Assembly (NCBI RefSeq): GCF_003853645.1
Contig: NZ_QTPO01000032.1
Span: 39,551 to 103,550 of the forward strand
Source of the DNA: Burkholderia sp. Bp9143
Lineage (GTDB): Bacteria > Pseudomonadota > Gammaproteobacteria > Burkholderiales > Burkholderiaceae
Direction: 5' to 3'
DNA length: 64,000 bases
Part shown: one piece after another, positions 43,864 through 51,817 of the stretch
Position numbering within the stretch: position 1 is the first letter of the stretch
Layout of the letters: each line of letters starts with the position of its first letter
The notes under the pieces: generated by a model
The model's database searches: none
The model's input: the letters and a program-made list of their open reading frames with translations, nothing else
What the model was told of the DNA's origin: nothing
Made by a program: the position numbers and the translations under genes

Positions 43864-44625
43864 ATGCGTTTCGACGACTCCGCCATTGCCGCGGTCTACC
43901 GCGCCATCTTCGAACGGCGCGACATGCGCCACTTCACGCCGGCGCCCGTCGATCCGGCCACGCTCGCGCGATTGCTGCGCGCCGCACACCACGCGCCGAG
44001 CGTCGGCTTCATGCAGCCGTGGCGCTTCATCCGCATCACCGATCCCGCGCTGCGCACCGCGATTCATGCGCTGGTCGAGGCCGAGCGCCGCGCGACCGCC
44101 GATGCGCTCGGCGAGCGGCAGGACGAATTCATGCGGCTGAAGGTCGAAGGCGTGCGCGAATGCGGCGAGTTGCTGGTCGTCGCGCTGACCGACGATCGCG
44201 AGCGCCACGTGTTCGGCCGCCGCACGCTGCCGGAAATGGACCTCGCGTCCGCCGCCTGCGCGATCCAGAACATGTGGCTCGCCGCGCGCGCGGAAGGGCT
44301 CGGGATGGGCTGGGTGTCGCTGTTCGACGTCGATGCGCTGCGCACGCTGCTCGGCATGCCGGCCGGCGCGAAGCCGATCGCCGTGCTGTGCGTCGGGCAC
44401 GTCGACGCGTTCTATGCAAAGCCGATGCTCGAGGAAGAGCGCTGGGCCGCGCGGATGCCGATCGACGCGTGCCTGTTCGAAAACGGCTGGGACGCGCCGG
44501 CGACGCAGGCCGCCGATGGCGCGGCATCCTCCGGCACGACCGCCGGCTCGTCGCCGTCGCCCGAGGTTGCCGCACCGGACGACCGCGCCGACTCGACACC
44601 CGCCAGCACCCTGCCCGGCCGCTGA
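43864..44625 (+). CDS. bluB: 5,6-Dimethylbenzimidazole synthase
   Basis: The 253-residue flavin-destructase-type nitroreductase converts reduced FMN to dimethylbenzimidazole, the lower ligand of cobalamin. Family features are VYRAIFERRDMRHFTPAPV, APSVGFMQPWRFI, FGRRTLPEMDLASAACAIQNMWLAARAEGLGMGWVSLFD and the substrate-side acidic residue in LPEMD. It is complete, plus a Ser/Ala/Pro-rich C-terminal tail of about 45 residues not seen in typical 200-230 residue members. No cobalamin riboswitch was found in the 118 bp upstream. Confidence 0.92.
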   Translation: MRFDDSAIAAVYRAIFERRDMRHFTPAPVDPATLARLLRAAHHAPSVGFMQPWRFIRITDPALRTAIHALVEAERRATADALGERQDEFMRLKVEGVRECGELLVVALTDDRERHVFGRRTLPEMDLASAACAIQNMWLAARAEGLGMGWVSLFDVDALRTLLGMPAGAKPIAVLCVGHVDAFYAKPMLEEERWAARMPIDACLFENGWDAPATQAADGAASSGTTAGSSPSPEVAAPDDRADSTPASTLPGR

Positions 44626-44773
44626 CCGAACGTACGGCGCGCGGCACGGCCGCTCCGCCGGCTTCACTCCGACCCGATATTTCTCCACGCCAGCACCACT
44701 GGACACCGCACAATCCCACACTGTGGCGCACCCTGCGCCGGCACTGCGTCGCATGCCGGCAACACCCGTTTTG

Positions 44774-44795
44774 ACCCCGAGCATAGGGGTTTTCA
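44774..44795 (+). terminator. Short terminator-like hairpin after bluB
   Basis: ACCCC and GGGGT surround GAGCATA, followed by TTT. The stem is only five base pairs, and it lies about 150 bp after the bluB stop, so it is a weak candidate. Confidence 0.35.
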
Positions 44796-44889
44796 CTGAA
44801 GTAGAATCGCGGCTGATGTCTCCCCGCCCCGCCCGTTCCGCGCATCCCGCGCCGGCCTTGGGCCGCGGCCTTTTCCGTAGCCCACCGCG

Positions 44890-46059
44890 ATGCCGTTACC
44901 TCTTTTCGCCCTTGCCGTCGCCGCATTTGGAATCGGTACCACCGAGTTCGTGATCATGGGGCTGCTGCCCAACGTCGCCCGCGACCTCGGCGTGTCGATC
45001 CCGGCCGCCGGGATGCTCGTGTCGGGCTACGCGCTCGGCGTGACGATCGGCGCGCCGATCCTCGCGATCGTCACCGCGCAGATGCCGCGCAAGCGCGCGC
45101 TGATGGGCCTGATCGGGCTGTTCATCGCGGGCAACCTGTTCTGCGCGATCGCGCCCGGCTATGCGGTGCTGATGGCCGCGCGGGTCGTCACCGCGTTCTG
45201 CCATGGCGCGTTCTTCGGGATCGGTTCGGTGGTCGCGAGCAACCTCGTCGCGCCGAACCGTCGCGCGCAGGCGATCGCGCTGATGTTCACCGGCCTCACG
45301 CTCGCGAACGTGCTCGGCGTGCCACTCGGCACCGCGCTCGGCCAGGCCTATGGCTGGCGCGCGACGTTCTGGGCCGTCACCGGCATCGGCATCGCGGCGG
45401 CCGCCGCGCTCGCGGCATGCCTGCCGAAGCACCTCGCGATGCCCGACACCAGCATCACGCGCGAATTCAGCGTGCTGAAGCACCCGCAGGTGCTGATGGT
45501 GCTCGGCATCAGCGTGCTCGCGTCCGCGAGCCTGTTCAGCGTGTTCACGTACATCACGCCGATCCTCGAGGACGTGACGGGCTTCTCGCCGCGCCAGGTC
45601 ACCTACGTGCTGCTGCTGTTCGGCCTCGGCCTGACCGTCGGCGGCACGCTCGGCGGCAAGCTCGCCGACTGGCGCCGGATGCCGTCGCTGATCGCGACGC
45701 TCGCGCTGATCGGCATCGTCCTCGCGCTGTTCGCGGGCACCATGCACCTGCCGTTCGCGACGCTCGCGACGATCTTCGTGTGGGGCATCCTCGCGTTCGC
45801 GATCGTGCCGCCGCTGCAGATCCTGATCGTCGATCGCGCGAGCGATGCGCCGAACCTCGCGTCGACGCTGAACCAGGGCGCGTTCAACCTCGGCAACGCG
45901 ACGGGCGCGTGGCTCGGCGGGACGGCGATCGGCTCCGGCGTGTCGCTCGTGAACCTGCCGTGGGTCGGGGTCGCGATGGCCGTCGCGGCGCTCGCGCTCA
46001 CGCTGTGGTCGGCGTCGCTCGAACGCCGCCCGGTGAGCGGGCCGACCGGATACGTATGA
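44890..46059 (+). CDS. MFS transporter (AraJ/PbuE-like)
   Basis: The 389-residue protein has 12 predicted membrane segments. The N-terminal pattern LFALAVAAFGIGTTEFVIMGLLPNVARDLGV is the mark of AraJ-type sugar/nucleoside efflux proteins (DHA1). Motif A variant AQMPRKRALMGLIGL and a motif C-like GLTLANVLGVPLGTALGQAYGWRATFW follow. It should export small solutes with proton antiport. It is followed 117 bp later by another MFS gene on the same strand. Confidence 0.94.
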   Translation: MPLPLFALAVAAFGIGTTEFVIMGLLPNVARDLGVSIPAAGMLVSGYALGVTIGAPILAIVTAQMPRKRALMGLIGLFIAGNLFCAIAPGYAVLMAARVVTAFCHGAFFGIGSVVASNLVAPNRRAQAIALMFTGLTLANVLGVPLGTALGQAYGWRATFWAVTGIGIAAAAALAACLPKHLAMPDTSITREFSVLKHPQVLMVLGISVLASASLFSVFTYITPILEDVTGFSPRQVTYVLLLFGLGLTVGGTLGGKLADWRRMPSLIATLALIGIVLALFAGTMHLPFATLATIFVWGILAFAIVPPLQILIVDRASDAPNLASTLNQGAFNLGNATGAWLGGTAIGSGVSLVNLPWVGVAMAVAALALTLWSASLERRPVSGPTGYV

Positions 46060-46176
46060 CCCGTATGATGCGCGGCACGCCAGCCGCGCGTCGCCGGGTT
46101 CGTTGCGCACGCAACGCCATGCGATCCTGATGGCCTTCATGGACCTTTCAACTTCCGCGGTGTAGCATCGCGGCCG

Positions 46177-47343
46177 ATGAAAGCCATTCTCAATCGTGAT
46201 TTCCTCGCGCTGATCCTGAGCGTCGCTGTGGTCGGTCTCGGCACCGGCGCCACGATGCCGCTCACCGCGCTCGCACTGACCGAAGCCGGACACGGCACCA
46301 ACGTCGTCGGCATGTTGACGGCCGCGCAGGCCTTGGGCGGCCTCGCGGTCGTCCCGTTCGTCACCGCGCTCGCGCGGCGTATCGGCGCACGCCACGCGAT
46401 CGTCGTGTCGGTCGTACTGCTCGCGGCAGCCACCGCGCTGATGCAGTTCACGTCGAACCTGATTCTGTGGGCCGTGCTGCGCGTGCTGTGCGGCGCGGCG
46501 CTGATGCTGCTGTTCACGATCGGCGAGGCATGGGTCAACCAGCTCGCCGACGATTCGACGCGCGGCCGCGTGGTCGCGATCTACGCGACCAATTTCACGC
46601 TGTTCCAGATGGCGGGCCCCGTGCTCGTCAGCCAGATCGCCGACGCGACGAACATCCGCTTCGCGCTGTGCGGCGCGCTGTTCCTGCTCGCGCTGCCGAC
46701 GCTCGCGACGATCCGGCGCGCGCCGCTCGCCGGCGACGACGCGCATCACGCCGCGCACGACAGCTGGCTCGCCGTGCTGCCGCGCATGCCCGCGCTGATC
46801 ATCGGCACCGGCTTCTTCGCGCTGTTCGATACGCTCGCGCTGTCGCTGCTGCCGCTCTACGCGATGGATCACGGCGTCGCCAGCGCGACCGCCGTGCTGC
46901 TCGCGTCGATCATGCTGTTCGGCGACACCGCGATGCAGTTCCCGATCGGCTGGCTCGCGGACAAGCTCGGCCGCGAACGCGTGCACCTCGGCGCCGGCTG
47001 GATCGTGCTCGCGGGCCTGCCGCTGCTGCCGTTCGTGATCGCGAATCCGTGGCTGTGCTGGCCGCTGCTGTTCGTGCTCGGCGCGGCGGCCGGCAGCATC
47101 TACACGCTGTCGCTCGTCGCTTGCGGCGAACGCTTTCGAGGCGCGGCGCTCGTTACCGCGAGCTCGCTCGTGTCGGCGTCGTGGAGCGCCGCGAGCTTCG
47201 GCGGCCCGCTGGTTGCGGGCGCGTTGATGGAGCAGCTGGGGAGCAATGCGCTGATCGGCGTGCTGGTCGTCTGCGTCGCCGCGTTCGTCGCGGCCGCGCT
47301 GTGGGAACGACGCGCCGCGTTGCAGCGCGCGGTCTGGCGTTGA
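46177..47343 (+). CDS. MFS transporter (YfkF/YcaD-like)
   Basis: The 388-residue protein has 12 membrane segments, with MKAILNRDFLALILSVAVVGLGTGATMPLTALALTEAG at the start and GWLADKLGRERVHLGAGWIV as motif A in the second half. This matches the YcaD/YfkF group of MFS permeases, whose substrates are mostly unknown. The stop codon lies in the first unit of a TTGACG repeat. It may be co-transcribed with the preceding MFS gene. Confidence 0.92.
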   Translation: MKAILNRDFLALILSVAVVGLGTGATMPLTALALTEAGHGTNVVGMLTAAQALGGLAVVPFVTALARRIGARHAIVVSVVLLAAATALMQFTSNLILWAVLRVLCGAALMLLFTIGEAWVNQLADDSTRGRVVAIYATNFTLFQMAGPVLVSQIADATNIRFALCGALFLLALPTLATIRRAPLAGDDAHHAAHDSWLAVLPRMPALIIGTGFFALFDTLALSLLPLYAMDHGVASATAVLLASIMLFGDTAMQFPIGWLADKLGRERVHLGAGWIVLAGLPLLPFVIANPWLCWPLLFVLGAAAGSIYTLSLVACGERFRGAALVTASSLVSASWSAASFGGPLVAGALMEQLGSNALIGVLVVCVAAFVAAALWERRAALQRAVWR

Positions 47344-47392
47344 CGTTGACGTTGACGTTGACGCAGATGCAGACGCAGACGCAAACGCAGAC
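47340..47392 (+). repeat. Degenerate hexanucleotide repeat (TTGACG)4 then (CAGACG)n
   Basis: Nine hexamer units: four TTGACG followed by CAGATG, two CAGACG, CAAACG and CAGAC. The first unit includes the stop codon of the MFS gene; slippage would not alter the protein because the stop is in unit one. Confidence 0.85.
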
Positions 47393-47469
47393 ATAGTGAC
47401 GCTGACGCTCGTGCGCACCGTCACACACCGGCATGCATCGTGCGCATACGCACCGCCGCTCGCCGGCAA

Positions 47470-47499
47470 AACGAAAACGGCCCGCGCAATGCGGGCCGC
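47470..47499 (-). terminator. Terminator of the homogentisate operon
   Basis: GGCCCGC (47481-47487) and GCGGGCC (47493-47499) pair perfectly with a GCAAT loop; on the minus strand a GTTTTCGTTTT tract follows. It lies 44 bp after the fahA stop. Confidence 0.9.
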
Positions 47500-47542
47500 C
47501 CTGTCCTTCCGGACTACGCGTGACGTGTCGAGCCGCAGTCCG

Positions 47543-48847
47543 TCACGCGCTCCGCGCTGGAAGGATCTTGCCGGCACACGCGCCGAAGCCGACGCGATAG
47601 CCGTCGCCCTGGCACCAGCCCGCGAGCGTGAGCTCGTCGCCGTCCTCGATGAACGTGCGGCTGCCGCCGCCATTCAGCGCGAGCGGCTCCTTGCCGTTCC
47701 ACGTCAGTTCGAGCAGGCTGCCGAACGAGTCCCTGGTCGGCCCGCTGATCGTGCCCGAACCCATCAGGTCGCCGACGCGCGTGTTGCAGCCCGCGACCGT
47801 GTGATGCGCGAGCTGCTGCGCCATCGTCCAGTACATGTGCCTGAAGTTGGTGCGGCAGATCGACGTCGCTTCGGCGGCCCCCTCCGCGCGCAGCGTCACT
47901 TCCAGCGCGATGTCGAACGCATGCATGCCCGCATGCCGCAGATACGCGAGCGGCTGCGGCGACTGCTCGGGCTGCGCGACGCGGAACGGTTCGAGCGCGT
48001 CGAGCGTGACGATCCACGGCGAGATCGTCGTCGCGAAGCCCTTCGAATTGAACGGGCCGAGCGGCACGTATTCCCACTGCTGGATGTCGCGCGCGCTCCA
48101 GTCGTTCAGCAGCACCATCCCGAAGATGTGCGCTTCGGCGTCCTCGCACGCGATCGGCTCGCCGAGCGCGTTGCCGCGGCCGACGATGAAGCCCGTCTCC
48201 AGTTCGATATCGAGCTTGCGGCACGCGCCGAACACCGGACGCTCCTGGTCGGGCAGCTTCAGTTGCCCGTTCGGGCGTCGCACCGGCGTGCCGCTCACGA
48301 CCACCGACGACGCGCGGCCGTTATAACCGATCGGCATCTCCGACCAGTTCGGCAGCAGCGCATTCTTCGGATCACGGAACATCGAGCCGACGTTGGTCGC
48401 ATGCTCCTTCGACGAATAGAAATCGGTATAGCCGGGAATATCGACCGGCAAGTGCAGCGTCGCGTCGCGCTGCGCGACGAGCACTTGCGCGCGCAACGCG
48501 GCGTCGTCGCGCAGCCGCGCGTCGTCGCGCGAGAACAGGTCCGACAGTTGCACGCGCACGCCGCGCCACGCATCGCGGCCGAGCGCGATGAACGGGTTGA
48601 GCGTCGGCGCGCCGAACACGTCGGCGCCGGCCGGCAGCGTCACGAGGCCCGCACGCGCGAGCGCGGCGAGATCGACGATCTGGTCGCCGAGCGCGACGCC
48701 CGCATGGCGCGCCGCCTGCTTCGCATCGCTGAAGATCCCGAACGGCAGGTTCTGGATCGGGAAATCGCAGGCGGGATCGTTCGCCGTCTCGATCCAGCTC
48801 TTGCGAGCCGGGTCGAGCGTCGCGCGCCAGTCTTGGGTGTCGCTCAT
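47543..48847 (-). CDS. fahA: Fumarylacetoacetase
   Basis: The 434-residue enzyme cleaves fumarylacetoacetate to fumarate and acetoacetate, the last step of homogentisate catabolism. Family features include DFYSSKEHATNVGSMFR, IELETGFIVGRGN, LLNDWSARDIQQWEYVPLGPFNSKGFATTISPW, and VGDLMGSGTISGPTRDSFGSLLELTWNG, with the metal-binding D/E/E/D positions. Its start overlaps the hmgA stop as ATGA, and it ends before a strong terminator. Length is as in the family. Confidence 0.97.
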   Translation of the reverse strand: MSDTQDWRATLDPARKSWIETANDPACDFPIQNLPFGIFSDAKQAARHAGVALGDQIVDLAALARAGLVTLPAGADVFGAPTLNPFIALGRDAWRGVRVQLSDLFSRDDARLRDDAALRAQVLVAQRDATLHLPVDIPGYTDFYSSKEHATNVGSMFRDPKNALLPNWSEMPIGYNGRASSVVVSGTPVRRPNGQLKLPDQERPVFGACRKLDIELETGFIVGRGNALGEPIACEDAEAHIFGMVLLNDWSARDIQQWEYVPLGPFNSKGFATTISPWIVTLDALEPFRVAQPEQSPQPLAYLRHAGMHAFDIALEVTLRAEGAAEATSICRTNFRHMYWTMAQQLAHHTVAGCNTRVGDLMGSGTISGPTRDSFGSLLELTWNGKEPLALNGGGSRTFIEDGDELTLAGWCQGDGYRVGFGACAGKILPARSA

Positions 48848-50178
48848 TTTTGCTCCGGATTGAAGTGTTTCTTGATGCCTTGCCAGCATTCGAAGTAGTC
48901 GGCCTGCAGTTGCGCGGTGTCGAGCGCGTAGCGCGTCGGCCGGATCAGCGTGCGGGTTTCGAACATGAACGCCATCGTCGCGTCGACCTTGTGCGGCTTC
49001 GTCGTGTCGCTCGCCGACGCCTTCTCGAACGTGTCCGCGTCGGGCCCGTGGCCCGACATGCAGTTGTGCAGGCTCGCGCCGCCCGGCACGAAGCCCTCGG
49101 CCTTCGCGTCGTACGCGCCGTGCACGAGCCCCATGAATTCGCTCGCGACGTTGCGATGGAACCACGGCGGGCGGAACGTATCCTCGGCCGCGAGCCAGCG
49201 CGGCGGGAAGATCACGAAGTCGATCGAGTCGACGCCCGGCGTGTCGCTCTGCGACTGCAGCACGAGGAAGATCGACGGATCGGGATGGTCGAAGCTGATC
49301 GAGCCAATCGTGTTGAACAGGCGCAGGTCGTATTTGTACGGCGCGTAGTTGCCGTGCCACGCGACGACGTCGAACGGCGAATGGCCGATGTCCGCGCGCC
49401 ACAGCCGGCCGTTCAGCTTCGCGATCAGCTCGAACGCGCCTTCGCGGTCTTCGTATGCGGCCTGCGGCGTCAGGAAGTCACGCGGGTTCGCGAGACCGTT
49501 CGAGCCGATCGGGCCGAGATCCGGCAGGCGCAGCAGCGCGCCGAAGTTTTCGCAGATGTAACCGCGCGCGTCGCCGTCCGGCAGCGCGACGGAAAAACGC
49601 ACGCCGCGCGGGATCACCGCGATCTCGAACGGCTCGACGTCGAGCCGGCCGAATTCGGTCGCGATGAAGAGGCGCCCTTGCTGCGGCACGATCAGCAGTT
49701 CGCCGTCCGCGCTGTAGAAGAAGCGGTCCTGCATCGAGCGGTTCGCCGCGTACAGGTGGATCGCGCAGCCGTTCATCGCGGCCGCCGAGCCGTTGCCGGC
49801 CATCGTCACGAGCCCTTCGACGAAATCGGTCGGCTCGACCGGCATCGGCAGCGGATCCCAGCGCAGCTGGTTCGGCGGCGTCGGCGGCACGTCGGCCGAA
49901 TCGCCGAATTCCGACACGAGCCGCTGCGGGCCCGTGAACGGCTCGAACGGCCGGTGCACGGCCGCCGGCCGGATTCGGTACATCCACGAGCGGCGGTTGT
50001 GGCCGCGCGGCGCGGTAAACGCGGTGCCCGACAACTGCTCCGCATACAGCCCGTACGGCGCGCGCTGCGGCGAGTTGCGGCCGTGCGGCAACGCGCCGGG
50101 CAGCGCCTCGGTCGCGAATTCGTTCGCGAAACCGCTCAGGTAGCCGGCGGTCGCCGGTTTCGACAGGTCAAGCGTCAT
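48844..50178 (-). CDS. hmgA: Homogentisate 1,2-dioxygenase
   Basis: The 444-residue iron(II) dioxygenase opens the homogentisate ring to maleylacetoacetate. It starts MTLDLSKPATAGYLSGFANEFATEALPGALP, matching the family, and has the iron-ligand segment FHRNVASEFMGLVHGAYDAK with His and Glu, and the second His in SLHNCMSGHGPDADTF. It is translationally coupled (ATGA) to fahA. No maleylacetoacetate isomerase gene is in the window. Confidence 0.98.
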   Translation of the reverse strand: MTLDLSKPATAGYLSGFANEFATEALPGALPHGRNSPQRAPYGLYAEQLSGTAFTAPRGHNRRSWMYRIRPAAVHRPFEPFTGPQRLVSEFGDSADVPPTPPNQLRWDPLPMPVEPTDFVEGLVTMAGNGSAAAMNGCAIHLYAANRSMQDRFFYSADGELLIVPQQGRLFIATEFGRLDVEPFEIAVIPRGVRFSVALPDGDARGYICENFGALLRLPDLGPIGSNGLANPRDFLTPQAAYEDREGAFELIAKLNGRLWRADIGHSPFDVVAWHGNYAPYKYDLRLFNTIGSISFDHPDPSIFLVLQSQSDTPGVDSIDFVIFPPRWLAAEDTFRPPWFHRNVASEFMGLVHGAYDAKAEGFVPGGASLHNCMSGHGPDADTFEKASASDTTKPHKVDATMAFMFETRTLIRPTRYALDTAQLQADYFECWQGIKKHFNPEQK

Positions 50179-50193
50179 CGTTTCCTTTCTCCA

Positions 50194-51555
50194 TCAATTC
50201 ATGGCGGCGTTCGGCGCCTGCGCACCGTTGCGCCGCGTTACGCCGGCCAGTCCCAGCACGAACAGCGCCGAGCACAGCACGGGCACCGCGGCCGCATGGA
50301 ACAGCGCGCCGTTGGTCCAGTTGAGCGCAATCAGTTGTCCGCCGACGAGCGGACCGAGCACCGAGCCGATCCGGCCGATGCCGAGGCTCCAGCCGATGCC
50401 GGTCGAGCGCAGCGACGTCGGGTAATACTGGCCCGCGAGCGCGTTCACGGCCGGCTGCCCGCCGACCACGCAGAATCCGCCCGCGAACACGACGAGCAGC
50501 AGCCACGGCAGCGCATGCGCGACCGAGCCGATCAGTCCGACGGAGACGGCCGCGCACGCGAAGCACGCGAACAGCACGCGCACGAAGCCGTGGCGTTCGA
50601 TGAACCAGCCGAGCGACAGCGTGCCGATCACGCCGCCCGTCTGCAGCACCGTGCCGACGATCACCGCCGTGCCCGGCGAATAGCCCGCGTCGCGCATCAC
50701 GGTCGGCAGCCAGTTCGACAGGAAGTACAGGTCGATCAGGTTCATGAAGCTGATGGCCCACAGCAGCAGCGTGACCGGCAGGCGACCATGGCGGAACAGC
50801 TCGGCGACCGGCGCGCCGCTCGCCGCGCGCTCGCGCACGACGAGGCGCGTGTTCGCGTCGATGCCGGCCTGCGGCGCGAAGCGCGCGAGCCAGTCGCGTG
50901 CCTGCGCGTCGCGCCCTTTCAGCACGAGGAACTGCAGCGACTCGGGCAGGCGCGCGAACATCGCGAGCGTCAGCACCAGCGGCACCGCGCCGCCGACGAA
51001 GAACACCGAGCGCCAGCCGAGCGCCGGAATCAGCGCGGCGCTGATGAAGCCGCCGATCGCGGCGCCGAGCGTGAAGCCGCACGACACGATCATCATCCGC
51101 TTCACGCGATGCGCGGCCGGGCTGAACTCGCCGACCAGCGCCATCGCGTTCGGCATGATGCAGCCGAGGCCGAGGCCCGTGACGAAGCGCAGCGCCATCA
51201 GCACCGGAATCGAACCCGCGAACGGCGTCGCGAGCATCGTCACCGCGAAGAACAGCGTCGAGCCGATCAGCACCGGGCGCCGCCCGATCCGGTCGGCCAG
51301 CACCGACAGCCCGAGCGCGCCGAGCAGCATCCCGAACAGGCTCGCGCTGAACACGGGCCCCAGCGTCTGCTTCGGCACGCCCCATTCGGCGATCACGCTC
51401 GGTGCGACATACCCCATCGCCTGCGCATCGAAGCCGTCGATCACGAGACACAGCCCGCACAACACGAGCAGCATCCAGTGAAAGCCCGGACGATGAGTCT
51501 CGTCGATCACGCGCTCGACTTCGAGCACGCGCGCGTCGGCCGGCGCCGCGCTCAC
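50194..51555 (-). CDS. Aromatic acid:H+ symporter (AAHS family MFS)
   Basis: The 453-residue MFS protein with 12 membrane segments has the AAHS N-terminal WMLLVLCGLCLVIDGFDAQAMGYVAPSVIAEWG and motif A LADRIGRRPVLIGSTLFF. This family imports benzoate, 4-hydroxybenzoate and related acids. Its place between hmgA and an aromatic FAD monooxygenase fits uptake of the aromatic acid degraded via homogentisate. The start is GTG 51555, overlapping the stop of the DUF2783 gene as GTGA. Confidence 0.93.
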   Translation of the reverse strand: MSAAPADARVLEVERVIDETHRPGFHWMLLVLCGLCLVIDGFDAQAMGYVAPSVIAEWGVPKQTLGPVFSASLFGMLLGALGLSVLADRIGRRPVLIGSTLFFAVTMLATPFAGSIPVLMALRFVTGLGLGCIMPNAMALVGEFSPAAHRVKRMMIVSCGFTLGAAIGGFISAALIPALGWRSVFFVGGAVPLVLTLAMFARLPESLQFLVLKGRDAQARDWLARFAPQAGIDANTRLVVRERAASGAPVAELFRHGRLPVTLLLWAISFMNLIDLYFLSNWLPTVMRDAGYSPGTAVIVGTVLQTGGVIGTLSLGWFIERHGFVRVLFACFACAAVSVGLIGSVAHALPWLLLVVFAGGFCVVGGQPAVNALAGQYYPTSLRSTGIGWSLGIGRIGSVLGPLVGGQLIALNWTNGALFHAAAVPVLCSALFVLGLAGVTRRNGAQAPNAAMN

Positions 51556-51782
51556 TGCGCCACCTCGGCAGCCGGATGCACGGGCGGCGTCACGCCCTGG
51601 CGCGCGAGCGCCATCGCTTCGCGCAGCACGTCGGCGTCGCCGATCTGGTTCGCCAGCAGCAGGATCAGCTTCGCGTTGACGAGCTGGCTGTCGGCGTCCG
51701 ACAGGTCGCGATGCATGTCGATCAGCGCTTCGTAGAACGCGTCCGGATCGGCCAGGCGCGGGCGGGTATCGAGTCGGGGCAT
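51552..51782 (-). CDS. DUF2783 domain protein
   Basis: The 76-residue protein has two helices around ADPDAFYEALIDMHRDLSDADSQLVNAKLILLLANQIGDADVLREAMALAR, the DUF2783 pattern. Members are found beside FAD-dependent aromatic monooxygenases, as here, and may be small partners, but no role is proven. It lies between the monooxygenase and MFS genes, its stop overlapping the MFS start. Confidence 0.88.
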   Translation of the reverse strand: MPRLDTRPRLADPDAFYEALIDMHRDLSDADSQLVNAKLILLLANQIGDADVLREAMALARQGVTPPVHPAAEVAQ

Positions 51783-51817
51783 GACGGGTGTCTCCAGTGC
51801 CGGTGTCGTTGTCGTGT

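Noticed and set aside
44896..47673. A 925-residue minus frame across two MFS genes
   Set aside because: Arg/Glu/His-rich shadow of two transporters with clear membrane segments on the plus strand.
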